Shown: positions 1 to 14,327 of the stretch, piece by piece
Numbering within the stretch: position 1 is the first letter of the stretch
How the letters are laid out: each line of letters begins with the position of its first letter
Assembly: GCF_024713945.1 (NCBI RefSeq)
Contig: NC_134679.1
Coordinates: forward strand, 3,663,001-3,727,000
Length of the DNA stretch: 64,000 bases
Direction: 5' to 3'
From: Dermatophagoides farinae
Lineage: Eukaryota > Arthropoda > Arachnida > Sarcoptiformes > Pyroglyphidae
Position numbers and translations under genes: made by a program
The notes under the pieces: model-generated
Database searches by the model: none
What the model saw: the letters and a program-made list of their open reading frames with translations, nothing else
Told to the model about the DNA's origin: nothing

Positions 1-1194
1 TACAAGATTAAGGCCTGAGATACAAATACAGCGACACAAAATACAGACAGACATTCTGTTTATTTCGTTTTTTTTTTTGATTGCTTCAAATTTTCTGCCT
101 TCGTCATCATCATTACCATTCGCGTTTTTTTTTGTATTTTTAAGAAAAAAAAATCTCTAGTAGATTCTTATGAACACACTATTAGATTTTGATAAACTTT
201 AACTAAACGATTTATGGCCTTTTTGTTTTTGTTTTTTTCTCCATTCTCCATTCTCCATTTCATTTTCCATTCCATTTTCGTTACGTTTCGTTTTAGCTTT
301 TTCAATTTAACTGACTAATCAATGAAAACGGCTAAGTTGAAAGCAGTTTTTTTTCCAACTTCAAATACAAATGTTTGATTGATTTTTTTTCGTTTTCTAC
401 TTCTGCCTCTGCACTGTATTCTGATTTTTTTTAGATTGTAAAAAATATGATCCAAAAAAGATTCCTGAATTTTTCTAGGTGAATCAGATGGGCAGAACTA
501 GAAATTTTTTTTTTAACGTACACAACAAGAGGCAATATTGTTAAAGTTTTACATTTGCCTAATTCAATATTTTTGTTGTTTTCAATTGAAAAAAATTTTT
601 ACAGCCCTAATTTAACTTGTTGATGGTTGATTCATCATAAATAATTTCAATGATAATATAAATTTTCATTTGAAAATCCATTTCTGTTTGAATAATGTTT
701 GGTTTAGCTTTAAGGTCTGGTTGTCGTTGGCTGTTTTCTCAACCATAACTAAGAACGACTTTGAAATCCCTTAATTAAACCTTTTCTTCCGATTTTTTTT
801 TCTGGTGAACAATGATGATTATGGACAATGATGATGTATGATGATGTACAACTCAATAGATCACATATTATAAGTAAAGATCTAATTTTTTCCTTATTTG
901 ATTGTTGTCCATCTTATTCAAAGTGATTATCATCAAAAAAAAATAGAAGGAAAACCTCGCCTACAAAATACGCCAATCACCACCGGTAATTGCACATTTC
1001 TTTGGCATGAATGAAAAAACAAAAAAAATGTTCTGTGCCTTCAAACGTTTTTTTTTGGGGTTCTTAAAGTCAGGTCGTTAACAAACACACAAACACAGAC
1101 AAACCAAGCTAGAGAGGGAGGTTAATATAATAAAAAGCCGACTGAATGACTGGTTAAGAATTTTTTTTTGTTTTGTTTGAAGTTTTTAATTTAG

Positions 1195-1380
1195 AGACCA
1201 AGATTTTAGATTGTCGGTGGATTGGAGATCCTTCGTTGTTGGATTGTCTTGGCTTACCAAGGACGAACATTTGATGATGATCAGGCAGTTATTGTTTTAA
1301 TGTCATTACGTAATTATCGACGTCGGCGGTGGCGATAGCTATGTGGCGGCCATTCCAATGAATAAGGCCACAGATTTTCT
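1195..1380. other. GC-richer, repeat-poor island
   Basis: About 185 bases with mixed sequence and several CpGs (for example gacgtcggcggtggcgata near 1319) stand out from the T-run-rich surroundings. A frame of about 42 codons is open on the + strand after a weak acceptor-like site and ends in a short arginine-rich run; it matches no family I recognise. It may be a regulatory element or simply less eroded DNA. Confidence 0.3.
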
Positions 1381-1587
1381 CTGTTCTTTTTTATTTTAAG
1401 TATTGTCTTATGGCAGGACCAAATGTTATTTACGATGTTTATTCCCCAATTTTTTTTTATATTTGGCTTAAATATAACCAAAAGTTGAGTCACCATCATT
1501 ATGGCGTTCATATCTGATAGACATGTATTTGTCTTTAAAAACACATATGTTGATTATGACACAACCTATGATGATGAAGTTGATTGT

Positions 1588-1613
1588 AGTGGTGATGGTG
1601 GTGGTGGTGGTGG
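1588..1613. repeat. (GGT)n microsatellite
   Basis: Short run of GGT units interrupted by one GAT. Non-coding context. Confidence 0.8.
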
Positions 1614-1977
1614 TCAAGTTGCATCCAGATTTATCTATTAAGGCAGCTGTGTCGGCCTTGTTATTGTTGGTAGTCATCATCATCATTTTTGAATAGATAA
1701 TTCCAAGTCTCAAGCAAAATGTCGATATTTTCCAATAAGCGATCAGCAAGCCTCCTCATCACCATCTATTATTTAATTGTTTATTACATTTCATCCATCC
1801 ATCCATCGCCAAATTTTTTTTTGTTCATTCGTTGCCATTCATAATGATGATGATAATAACCCATTCGATGGCTAACTTGTTATATGATTATGTTATGCGA
1901 AAGAAGGAAAATTGGTTCGAATTTCTATTGATAGCAAACAACATGAATTATTGGGAAAATCTCTTTTTAATAGTCGT

Positions 1978-2011
1978 ACAACAACAACAACAACAACAGC
2001 AGCAGCAGCAG
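1978..2011. repeat. (CAA)n/(CAG)n compound microsatellite
   Basis: About seven CAA units followed directly by CAG units. One frame would read as a polyglutamine run inside a 66-codon ORF, but the rest of that ORF is not protein-like, so it is treated as non-coding. Confidence 0.8.
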
Positions 2012-3568
2012 AAAAAAATTTATCGATTCTGATCCATTTTTTTCTGCTGTTTTGCTTGTTTTTTTAAAACAAATTTAAGATGGCCCATTGTTTTTTTCAT
2101 TGCTGCTTTCGGCTTTTTCGATAACGTTTCAAAGCTTCTTTTTTTTGCTATTTCTAATACTTTGAAAACAAATACTATGAACCATATCACATGCATATAT
2201 TTATTTTCTCAACGATTTAAGGGGTAGTAATTAGCTACTTTTAATTATGGCAAGATTAGAAAAGCATAACAACAACAACAACAGAAAAAACAATACGACT
2301 ATTTTTTATTATTTAAAATGCAAAACGATTATCTTTCAATTCCTTTCAGTGATTTTTTTTAGCTATACAAATGATGATGGTAGATTCACTTTTGAACAAA
2401 TTCTTGGCAGCTTCCATCATCATCATCATCATCGCCATTATTATTATGTCTGTTGTTGCCATTACTATCGCGAGCAGATAGATCTCTTGACATGAATCTT
2501 TTTCTTGCTATATTTTTAATTGCTTTTTAATCGTCTTGCTTGTGGTCGGTCGTTTATTTGTTTTGTTTTGTTTTGTTTGGTTTGACTTTATCATCTTTCT
2601 CAATAATATGGTGATGGTGTTGAATGCCATCATTGAATTCAAATTCAATGTGATGATGATGATGAACTTCAACAATTCTCTTTTTTGTTGTTATTGCCAA
2701 TTTTTTTTTGCTTGGATTCCATTCGAAATTCTTGCATGTCAAAATGGATGCTTTCCAATGAGATTCGATCAATCAATCAATCTATAAAATGAAAACCAAA
2801 CCTATTACTTGCTTGGTAACAAATCTAATTTTATCTATTTTTGTTTTTTTTTGTTATGCCCAAATTTAATCGGTGATTTTTTTGATGGTTCTTTCCTGTA
2901 TACAGATTCATTTTAATTGCTTCTTTTATTCCTATTGAAAGTCTACATTTTTTCCCTTTGATTTGATCAAAAAGAATAAAATTAGCTTCTTTACTATTCC
3001 TTATAATATCATTTGAAAGTTATTAATCGTCATCACTATGGTCATTGAATTTCAATTTATGCTACCTTCAAAACACAAACAAATTTTTTTCCATTTCATT
3101 TTTTCTACATGCACCCAGATGAAAAGGAAAATTGAATCGATCATTCATCACTGGATAAGTTGAGTTCATTACAATTTAAAATTGTATTTTCATTTCATTT
3201 CATTTTGGAACCACAAACAACACTTGTGTACGTAGCAGAAGTTGTTCCAATTTGAAATTGAAGAATATCATAAATTGTGGCAAATTTTTTTTTCTCTCCA
3301 TTCATTCAATGTGTGTATAACATTTGAAAACATTGACCAGGATTGATGATTTATATTTGCTTTATTGATTAATAATTATGGTGTTTTTCAATTTACCTAG
3401 ATCGAACAAAAAAAAACCCTGGTTTTTAAGAAGTAGCGGCATAGTTCGAAGTTAGTTAAGTGTTACTTATTTTTTTTTTTTTTTTGAGTGTTTATTTGAT
3501 CGGTTTTGGAATAAGCCTTTTTCTGAACGGTTCTATGATTCTCATAGCAAATATTTCTTAAATGTAAT

Positions 3569-3571
<3 letters not shown>

Positions 3572-3628
<57 letters not shown>
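3572..3628. repeat. (TG)n microsatellite, 57 bp
   Basis: The longest uninterrupted dinucleotide tract seen in the window, about 28 TG units with no interruption. Pure alternating purine-pyrimidine DNA of this length can adopt Z-form and is usually length-polymorphic. Confidence 0.95.
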
Positions 3629-3629
<1 letters not shown>

Positions 3630-3911
3630 AAGAATTACCATTTACAATCTATTATCGAATAGTGTTTGCCGCTATCGTCATCACAAGTGGAGAGATTAAT
3701 TGTTTTCTCTTTTTCTAGGTTTATCAATTACAATTATTTCTCACTCTCCAATAGCTGAATGTTTTTTCTTTTTTTTTTGTCGTTACTTGTATTCCATTCT
3801 TTTATTTATATACCATGAATGAAAGAAAGAAGAATAATGATAAAATTGGATGAGAATTGTTGAAAATGAATTCCGAAGATGTGTCTATGTGTGTGCGTGT
3901 ATGTTTGTTTC

Positions 3912-3938
3912 TTTTTTTTTTTTTTTTTTTTTTTTTTT
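3912..3938. repeat. Poly-T tract, 27 bp
   Basis: Uninterrupted run of 27 T. It lacks a poly(A)-tailed retroelement body on either side that I can recognise, so it is listed as a homopolymer only. Confidence 0.9.
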
Positions 3939-4515
3939 GATTCTTTAATAATAATTGGTCTTTGGGATCTCTGGCCTTTTTTAGTTGTCGCCGTCATCGT
4001 CTCCGTTTATTAATAACAATATTGTTTGCTGCCATGCAGAGCATTGAGAGCTGTCACAACACTAATCTTTTTGCTCTCTCTCTCTCTCTCTCTTTTCTTC
4101 TTTACTATGAATGTCATTTTCATTTTCATTGTCTTTGTTTTCATGATGATATTTTTCTTTTTCATTTGGATGCTTTATTTCTTGGTTTATGGTTTTTTTG
4201 GTTGCTTGTCTCAATTGTTAAATACCAGAAAAAATTGGTTGAATTGGGGAAGTAAGATAGGGAAAAGATTCTCCCCTTAATTCGATGTGACCAATGATGA
4301 ATGAAGGATAGCGATGCTTTTCCGTTCTCAATATTTTCTTGCTCATTTCGTTCACTAATGCCAACCAACCATTGAGAGAGAGAGAGAGATTCTTCAAGTG
4401 AGTCTAGTATAGCATTCCATTCGTCTATTAAATAGATCAGATTGCAGCATAGTGAACACACACACACACACACACGCTAAGATTGAAAAGCCTGAAAAAG
4501 ACCCGAAAAGTTGAA

Positions 4516-4578
4516 ATAGATAGATAGATACTAGATGGATGGATGGATGGCTATAGATAGATAGATAGATAGATAGAT
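4516..4578. repeat. Compound (GATA)n-(GGAT)n-(GATA)n microsatellite
   Basis: ATAGATAGATAGATA, then GGAT units, then GATA units again; about 63 bp in all. It follows a (CA)n tract at about 4455-4475 and a (GA)n tract near 4377. Confidence 0.9.
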
Positions 4579-4790
4579 TGTTGGAACGCTAACGAATTTT
4601 TTTCATGAATTAATACATTAATAATTTTTTTCTTTTTCTATTTCTCCATTTCTCTCTCTCTTTTTCTTTCATTTATCTATTGTCTCTATCTTGATTTTTG
4701 TTCCTATCATTTCACTTTATTCTTTATATTCTTCCTCTTGGTTTTTTTTTTTTTTTGGTTTGAAATTTCGATTGATGATTCTTTGAGTTT

Positions 4791-4804
4791 CAACCGCGCG
4801 GTTG
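4791..4804. other. 14-bp perfect CpG-containing palindrome
   Basis: CAACCGCGCGGTTG is its own reverse complement. It carries two CpG-rich half sites with no spacer, inside AT-rich, non-repeat sequence (about 4790-4925). A dimeric protein-binding site is possible; no known factor is assigned. Confidence 0.5.
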
Positions 4805-4973
4805 CCTTGGATCTAATCTCATATTTATTATATATAGAATGTATTTAGCCTCATTACTAATGGTTTTGTAACAGAGCCTGCTGCTTGGCTTATACTATTG
4901 TTTCAATATTTGAATCAAAGTATCATCAAATCAAAGATTGTGGGGAAAAAAATTTAATTCCAGTATTTGGAAA

Positions 4974-5004
<31 letters not shown>

Positions 5005-8000
5005 TACTATGGACTGATGAATGTATGGATGCATAGTTTTTGTTTCAAAAAAGAATCATTTGAGAATGATGATATATGTGCTGCAGTTCCGCTGGATGGC
5101 TGACTGGCTGGCTGACTGCTCACAATTTGAAGATAGAAAGAATGAGAAATTGGGTATTCAAAGATTCTGTTTCTTCATTCATTGTATTTGGATCGAGCTT
5201 AATACATTTTCTTTTCAATTCTTTCAATACATTTCAATCGTATCATATTAATTAAAAACAAATCAAAACTCTATTCTGTTCGCTTTATTCATACTTATTT
5301 CAATTCCCGATCTCTGCTTACAACAAAAAAAAAACAATACTGGTTTTCCTTTTTTCCTTTTTTATCATCAAACAATCATAGTTGTCACCATTTTCAATCG
5401 ATTCTGTCTATGGTTTTTGAGTTTCATTCTTCACTAATCATGCCTAGTAGTGTATGTATCGATATTTTTTCTTTACATTTTCTTTCCTTTCCTGGACAGT
5501 TTAGATTTATAATGTTATGTAATACATAGCTTATTATTAAATCTGATGTTCTGAGAAACAAGTTTTGTTTTTTTATCATTTCTTCACTCAATCATCAATC
5601 GAAATTCTACAATTATTATTTTGAATAATTCACATTCAGTTTTTTGTTTAATTAATTTAAATAACTTGGATGTATACATTGCTTTGATGGGTGTGTGTGT
5701 GTGTATGTGGGTATGACAATTTTCACTTCTTCACACAAAACCAAAAGAAAAAACTTTCATACATCAAACAGACAATCTATTTTACCCTTAATGCACGCAT
5801 ACACACACACTCACACTCACACATGATGTTCACATTTGCCTTTTGATAGATTACCGATTTCCAATTTTGGTTTATATTGGTGGTTGATTCTTTTGGTTTT
5901 GGGTATAATTAGATTAGACAAAAATTGTACAATGTTTATTCGATTACTTTGAGAATACTTCTATTGTTGTTCGTATCAAACAGATTTGTTAGATTCCAGA
6001 TTAATTAGTCGGATAGAGTTTTACTGTAACAATATGACTCTTGTTGGTTGATTTTGATTGATTGATTGATTGATTAATCACAATCGATTCGCGGGCTTTT
6101 TTTTACATAATCCTTTTGTCTATTCACTAGTATAAGTATTAAACTTGATCGAATATTTTCAGAATAATTAAAATATCTTCATTCATTCTCAAAGGCAGAA
6201 AAGAGATTCCGGTTCTTGTGAATGTGTATGAATACAAAAAGTTTTATTCAATGTGCAGCTTTTGTTCATCGAATGGCTATCATTCAATTTCTATGAAGGA
6301 GAAAAACCACACAATTGATCATGATAACAACAAGATTTTCGATAGAAGAAAAAAATTATTCAATTATTCACATTTGTAATCATCATTTTCCGTTCTAAAT
6401 TTTTTTTCACCATCATTTCTGTCTTGTAGATTTCATGGGTGTGGGTGTGTGTATAAATGTGATATCCAGCTAGATGTGAAATATCAATTTTTACTTCAGT
6501 TTCAAACATTCTCATTCATTCATTTGATGGAGATTCGTTGTCTATAAGCAAAAAAAAAAAAAAAAAATTCATTCTTTAGCTATTCATTGATGAATACAAT
6601 GATGATGCCATTCCATCGAATCAATGAGATGTCACCAATCAATCGTTTCGATGAGATTTTTCATTATTACTAGCTTTTCTTTTTGGTCTGTTGATTTTTT
6701 TCTTATTCTTGTAGTAATACCCATTAAAATTAATCTGGCCCCTCTATCATCACTGAAGTGACACAGAGAGAAAGATATTTTTGTTCTTGTTCGTTGTAGT
6801 GGTGATGTTATTGTGACCCACAATAATAATAATAATAATAATGTTCATATGTCATTTGACATGACAATAATTTCATATCTCAATTTAATCCCTATATGTT
6901 TGTCTCTATCATATCCTCTTTGTAAATATAATGACAATAATAATTAAAGTGTGACCATCCGGCTTATGTTTATCATTATCTCTATTTACGCGTTGTTAAT
7001 CAAGTGCAAATCAAAGTTTTCAAATATTATTCAATGTTTGTGTATGTATGCGATCATGTTGGCTGGTCATCTTTATTTTCAAATCAAGATAGTTTTCAAT
7101 TTTGTCGATGTTGTTATTGATAACAGAATTCGATAAATGATGTCGGCATTTTATTTGTCCCTATACCTTTGTCCAACTGAAATGTCAACATCCAAATCAA
7201 TCGGCAAAGATGATGGTGGCGGAAACTTCATCTTGTTTGTCTGCTTTATGTTTTTTGATTTACCATACAGTTTATAAATTTGCAAGCTAAGTGTAAAAAT
7301 ACCTTAGTTCCAACTTATTGGGTGACATTCAGCAGAAAGTATTCTTCTTTTCTAGTTCTTTTTTTTCATTGGAATCATTAAAATCATCTCTATCCTTGCT
7401 TAGTGCTTGTGTGTGTGTATGTGTGTGTGAAGAAAAAAATTCGTCTCTTATTTTCACGATCGAATAATCTTCCAATTGAATCAGGGAATTTGGTCGGAAC
7501 CAATCGCCAATCATTTACACACCTGCTGCCATCCATCTTTGATTCGAGTAGTGTGGGCATCATCAATTTTTTTTCTGCCATTTCGATCGACCAATTTCAT
7601 TACAACAATTTTCCTGACCAAATAAAAGCGATGAAGTTTATCACGAAAAAAAAATATTTCCTTTCTAACTTCTTATTCAAAACTTATTTTCTGGACGAAA
7701 AATTTATTGACATATACTGAACAAATATACAAGTTATTGATGACAGGCAGATAACCCGAATATTCCATTTTTGATATGGTGACTCTCAAATTCGAAGTTG
7801 ATTTAACTGTTCTAAATTGACATAATTGTTTTCATGTTGGGTTATTTGGCTGAACGGAAGAATACCGTTGAATTTAATATTTTTTTTTCTCTCTCACTCT
7901 CTCTCTCTCTCTTTCCGACTGATTCGGTTCATTGAAACAAATGACTCAAAATTTTGAACATTTTTCTGTTTGATTCTTCAACATTAGATTATTTTGGATA

Positions 8001-8878
8001 AATTTTCCATTTGGTTCTCTATGGACCATTTTTTCTACTTTTATGAGCATCGTCTTTGGATTTTAATAGAAACTATATTATAGAAGGTGTAACACTTTGA
8101 TTATTATCCTCTAGAGAGATTGAGAGAGAGAGGAAGTGATTCAATGTGAGGACAAGTTTTTGTTGTTATTGTGTTCATTGCATTTTGCATCCTCGATGCA
8201 TGTATGATCGAATTATATTATCCAATATGTAAGATGTACAATAATGTAAGGCAAAAATATTTGTAACAATTCTCACCACACACACACACACACTGGCCTA
8301 GACACCGTTATTACATACCGTAGTAGTCAAGTGAATATTATTAATGTTTGAATCATTATTTTTCACTTTTTTTTCGTTTTCTTTTTCTCTACATTTTCCA
8401 TACATACTATTATTGCTGCGTTTCGGTTGTCCGATTGACGGTTTGATTCAAGAAGCGAATCCGTAAAGAAAGAGAATAAGCAAAAAAAAAAATTCTTTCG
8501 ATCGGTATAATACTTATTATTGAATAGTAGTTTACTCTTCTTTTTTCTCTCTCTCTCTCTCTCATTCTATGTATATATGATGATCACTTTTTCACTCTTA
8601 CGATCTATTATTGATACACATACACCGACTGCTGAAAAAGACCGACAGACCGAAAACTCGAAAATGATGATGATGATGATGATGTTGATGTCGAATGATG
8701 TTGATGAACACAAAACCGTATTACAGGCTGCTGTTGCTGTTTAGCTTGAACATTTACAGAAATTAGACTAAATAAACTTTTTCTTTCAACTAAAAACGAC
8801 AACAACTTTTTTCTTCCCCTACAATTTTTTTTTCTCTTACGTATGTTGTATGTATATTTGACGATGATGATGTTCCAT

Positions 8879-8905
<27 letters not shown>
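8879..8905. repeat. (CA)n microsatellite
   Basis: About 13 CA units in non-coding DNA; one of many similar tracts. Confidence 0.9.
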
Positions 8906-8909
<4 letters not shown>

Positions 8910-9794
8910 AACAACGAATATTACTTTGAGGGAGTTTTATTCTTCATCTTCCTTTTTTTCACAAATATTACCAATGTTTCATTGAAACTTTCCATTGTTA
9001 AGTTCCGTTTTCATCGTTTTCATTTGGGCCTGTAAATCTTTTTCTCTAGCCGTGCCGTATTTTTTCTTACATTAATCTGAATAGTGTGTGTGTGTGTGTG
9101 TGTGTGTTGACTTGGCGTATTCGTTCGATGATTAACGATCTATTGACGGGCTCTTCATAGGCCCAAAACCATAATATATCCAACATTGGCCAATGTAAAA
9201 AAAGAATATATACAACAAGCCTATGGAAGCCTTTCAAGCTTCATCTCTCATCTTTTTTTTCTCTCTCTCATTTCACTGACGTTTCATTGTCGATGACGAC
9301 GGTAGCATCGTTTTATCATTTTTCTAATTTCACTATTGTTTTCGATATTTTATTCTTCTCGATTCTTTCGATCTCGACAAGCAAACGATGACGACGAAAA
9401 GATCTATGAAAATGGAAAGCAACAACAATAAACAATATAAGATATCGAACAAAAAAAAAATAGATTGAACACCACCGAACTAGAAACAGCAACAACTATT
9501 GCTTTACTGACTATAAGCTATAAGCTATAAAATTTATGAATTATTCTTATCTTGACTTGGAAAGATTTACAGAATTTAGTGACTGTGGCTCTTCTATTGC
9601 TTTATTCACCAGCCAGCCAGTTGCCGACCAAAAATAGAAAGAAAAAAAGTAAATCAAAACGATTCTTATGGACTATGCTAACATTTTTTTTTGTTTGTTG
9701 GCAGCCCATCGATACGAATAAATGAAAGTAGAATAGACAAAAATTCATTTATTAATTCTTGTCTCATACTCGATCAACTTGATCGCTCGACCAA

Positions 9795-9833
9795 ACACAC
9801 ACACACAACACACAACACACACACACACACACA
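9795..9833. repeat. (CA)n microsatellite, twice interrupted
   Basis: CA tract of 39 bp with two CAA interruptions. A second CA tract lies at about 9957-9976. Confidence 0.9.
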
Positions 9834-11156
9834 TGGCTACCAAAATACCGAAACCATCTTATTTGCTTCATTGTTCTCATCATCATTATTGGTTGGGTTT
9901 TAGATTGTAAACTCTTGACCATATATAATATCTTTAGCTGTTCAGATTTCTTCACATACACACACACACACACACAAACATACTAGCGTAAACATTTACA
10001 CATTCGATATACGGTTTTTTTTCGTTAGCGAAAAGAACCCGAACGATCGAAAATGCGAATCGCTTTTAGATATTCTTAGATCCTTACTTTTTGATATATC
10101 CCCCCGCGGCACTGATGATGCGTGGATATTTTCATTTTTACAGTATTTATCTGGATAGGATCATATTTTTCTTTTTCTTTTTTTTTGATTTGTGTTTAAA
10201 TGTTGATAAGTCACATTCACAAAATTATCCACGGTTTTATATCGTTTACCATCATCGTTGATTTTTCTTTCCCAGATAAATGTCAAAACCAAATACAATG
10301 TTTGAAAAGACAATCATCAATGGCAACATTGAAATTGATTCCAAATAAAAAAAAAGTTTGTTTTCTTCCAAGGGTTCCATCTTTTAATTACCGATTTGGA
10401 CAATCTTTTTATAAAGATTCCACATGCACACATTTTATCGACTTGCCAATGTTAAATGTCAAGAATGTGGAATGATATTTTCGGCTGAAAGTTGTTTTTA
10501 TTTTGCTTTTTTTTTCGTTTTATGGGTATTAATTAAAAGGCAACTAATGAGCAGCTTTTCAAATCCGGTAAATACAAAAACATCTTTTTTTTCTCTTATG
10601 GATGTGTTTGAAATCATTGAACAAATGAATTCTTGCCGCCCCCCCAATTCGTTGTCGACACCTGGTCTTGTTTTTTTTTTGTTGTTGTTGTTGCCATTCT
10701 GTATTTTATAGACATACATTCAACTGATAGCTGTCTTTATTTCTTATTTCTTTGAAATCTTTGAGCTCATTGTGTGTATTGTGTGTCTAAATAATTAACG
10801 ATTTGTAAATTGAAAAGTTTTGTTTTTCTCTCTTTCTTTTTTTTTCATTCACCAATCTTTACAGCCTTCATCATCAAGCAAAAAGATTCTCTTTATAGTG
10901 AGAACAGAGAAGGCTAATAATAATTTTTTTTTTCACCATCATCCGGTTGATTCGTGAATTCGTTTTGTTTTTTTTTTCGTTTGAAAATTTTTCCTTTTGA
11001 TTACTCGATATATATTGATAAAGATTGGTCTATCTGTCTATGATGATTATATCCATCTCATCAGTATCAATCTATCTGTCGTCACTATTGTCATAATCGT
11101 TTTGTTGTTGTTATGTAATATAAATGTCTTTATGTGTGATTATTATCAACATACAA

Positions 11157-11189
11157 ACACACACACATACACACACACACACACACACA
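11157..11189. repeat. (CA)n microsatellite with one TA interruption
   Basis: About 33 bp of alternating CA with one T substitution. A (CAT)n run follows at about 11281-11301. Confidence 0.9.
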
Positions 11190-12210
11190 TTGAAATATTT
11201 AGTATGTTTTTTTGTGTGTCAAGATTAATGGCTCCCATAATTTCGGGAGCACGACGGCAACAACGAGACTATAGCCGCCGTCATCATCATCATCATCATC
11301 ATATATGTTAGTCTATATGTGTTTGTGTATATATCCAATGTCTGTTGTTGTTGTTGCCGGTTTGTTGAATAAATGAAAGCCCATAACCCGGGATTTTCCC
11401 GTCTAGTCTATATTTATGTTATTTGGTGTTTTTTTTTCGAGGACACACACACACATTCTTTTTTTTCTATTTCATGTATGTATTCAATTCGGATAAAGAC
11501 AGCAAACAACATAGAGAATGAAATAAAGCGAAAAAGAAAAGCAAAAAATGAGCTGTATCTGTAAACAAACAAACAAAAAACGGCGGCTACTATTTGCACA
11601 CACACACACAAACAATTGGTGTTGATTTAATTACCCGGGATGAATAATTAGCTCATCATCATCATCATCATTATAGCCATTACCAACGTTGATGAATGAT
11701 AAAATAAATGCCATGTCTCTGTGTCAGTAGTGTCTATGTCTAGTAATAGATTTTTACACAAATGTCTTTTACGGATTCTTTGTTTGTGGAATTTATTATA
11801 AATCAATGATCAAGATTAACCAGATGACATTTTTTTTTGTTGTTTTGAATAAAAATTGTGATGATTTCATTTATGAAAGCATATTGAAATTTATCCTGAT
11901 TACTTCATTATTAATGATTTTTTTATCAAATTTTTTTTCATAAAATTTCTTTCCGAATCATAACGGAAATGGTTCTGGTTACTTTTTTCTTCGTTTTTTT
12001 TGGTGTTTTTTTCTGGTTATGGTGACGATTAGATTTTTTTTTTCTCTCTCGTCAATTTTCGTTGCATTTGAAGTGTGAGAGACAACATTCTTGTTGAATT
12101 TTGTTTGATTCATTCTTGTTTTTGCTTCTTTTTTTCTGATGGATATTAATTGGTTGATCATTGCAAGAAGAAAATTCCATTCCATTTGTTACCCAATGGA
12201 TGCTCATCAA

Positions 12211-12237
12211 CATCATCATCATCATCATCATCATCAT
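12211..12237. repeat. (CAT)9 microsatellite
   Basis: Nine perfect CAT units. CAT/ATG trinucleotides are the commonest trinucleotide repeat in this window and create spurious poly-His or poly-Met frames. Confidence 0.9.
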
Positions 12238-14267
12238 TGGTGGCAGTCTTATATAATAATTTTCATATGCATATTTTTAATAATAATAAACGATTTTAAT
12301 GATGATTATTTGCTTTCCTTTTCTCTTTGCTTTTTTTCTGGGGTTTCGGAAGTTTCAAGCTAACGTTTTGAAATAATAATAATAATCATCATCAAAGGGA
12401 GAGAGAGAATTCTTTGTAAGACAAAATTGACAAGTTTTTTTTTTGCTTTTTTTTCAGAAAAAAAAAGAAATGAGTGTGTAGAAACAACAACAACAATCTT
12501 GATGTTTGAATGAAAATGAAACGCATATAGATATATTTTAATGGATGTGTTTTAAATTAAATTTTTTCGTTTCTCCTCTTTCCCGTCATATATCCTAGGC
12601 ATTGATTCTTTTTTTTTTTTTTCTTGCTCTAATAAGATCTGTGGATGAGTTTTTTTTTCGTATACAATTTAAATTGTCATCGCCAAATGCGTTTTTTTTC
12701 CTTTATTTTTTCTTTTTGTCATTGCTTCTTTTTTTGCCTCAAAACGACAATGACAAACATAGGCAATTGTGTAATGATGATGATCGCCATCATCATGACT
12801 GTGATGATGATGATGATTATGATATTCCTGTTTCAATCTTGTTTGCTTGTCATTGGTGATTATTATTTTTATTATAGAAACATAGTCACATCAGACACAT
12901 CATCATCATCATAATCATTGATGATGATGATGTGATCCACATCAACAGAACAGAGTATAGAATTGAGAAAAACCAATTGAAACAAACGAGAAAAGAAAGC
13001 CATATGGATCGCAAGAGAATATAATCACCACCACCACCACCACCATTTTTGATATTTTCAATCTTTTTTTTTAGCCATCAGCAATCGGTAGTTTTTTCAT
13101 TTTCTCCGTTATTGTTGGTTATTAGCACACTTGTCTAATATGTCTATCTTTTTTGTTTCAAATGAATAAATGATAGTTCCATGATATTTTTATCCTTTTT
13201 TTCTCCACAGATACCAGATTTTTTTTCTGGTCTGTCCGGTTTTTATTTTTGCTTTTGTTGTTGATTTTTCTATATTGAAATCCACAAACATCTTCTTGTT
13301 TGAGTGGTGTGTGTGTGTGTGTGTTTGTTACTAATGATGATTAGCACTAACACGCAGCAGTAATGCATTTTTGTGTTAGAACGATTAGATTCAAGATTCA
13401 AACGAATATTATTAGTTGATAGAGAAAAAGAGAGAGAGAGAGAAACGAACAAAAAAAACACTCAAATATCTTCAATAGAACTTAAATGGATAATAGAAAA
13501 AAAACCCAAAAAATCAGATGTATCAGAGCCGTGTTGTTGTTGATGATGATGATGATGGTGATGATAATAATAACTGTCCTTCTGTATTGTATGTATAATG
13601 ATACTTTTTACTATTGTAAAATGATGCAAACCGTTCTATATGTATATATATGTGTACGTGTGTGTATTTGGTTGTTGTTACAATTTGTTATTTCAGTGGT
13701 CTGTTTTGGTGCCAACATATTAAAGAATAAGAATCTTCTTTCTCTATATACATTAATGTATGTGTTGATGATATATAAGTAAGAAGTGAAAATGAAGTGA
13801 CACTAATGACAGTTTTTTTTTCTTTCCAATGATGATCATCCTAATGATGATGATGATGATGATGATGATGACGATGATTCCAAGCTTATTCACTAACTAG
13901 TACATCACACACTCAAACATACAACAATTACGAATAAATCAAACAAATCTATCCACCACACACACACTAATATGTTGTTTGGTTGATAAAACCCGATGAT
14001 GATAACTTTTCAACAGAAAAAAAAGAAAAAGAAAAAAGAATACGATACAAGAATTTGAGTATCGAACACGATCGTATTCGTATGAACCGCTTCAATATGA
14101 TCACTTTTCATAGCCGATTATATAATGATCTTACACATTTTTTTTTCAATCTGTCTCCATTTATTGTTGTCGTTGTCGATTATCTCTCGTTTGTTGTCTT
14201 ATTACTTTACCGCCTTTAGTTTATTTACTTTTTCATTTTGTCTCTTCTGTTATTGTTGTTGTGTTGT

Positions 14268-14327
14268 GGTTGTTGTTGTTGTTGTTGTTGTTGTTTTTTT
14301 TGTAAGAAACACACACACACACACACA
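14268..14327. repeat. (GTT)n followed by (CA)n
   Basis: About nine GTT units, a short T run, then a (CA)n tract at 14309-14327, some 660 bases before the first visible dve exon. Confidence 0.9.

Noticed and set aside
1912-1925. ggttcgaattt resembles a tRNA B box
   Set aside because: No A box or cloverleaf arms at the right spacing; no tRNA was found in the window.
3912-3938. Poly-T as a possible retroelement tail (reverse strand)
   Set aside because: No reverse transcriptase, target-site duplication or element body is recognisable nearby.
10200-10475. 91-codon + strand ORF with little repeat content
   Set aside because: It contains a good internal acceptor-like site (tttctttcccag at about 10275), but the frame after it stops without a donor, and the protein resembles nothing I recognise. 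It was not accepted as the missing dve exon.
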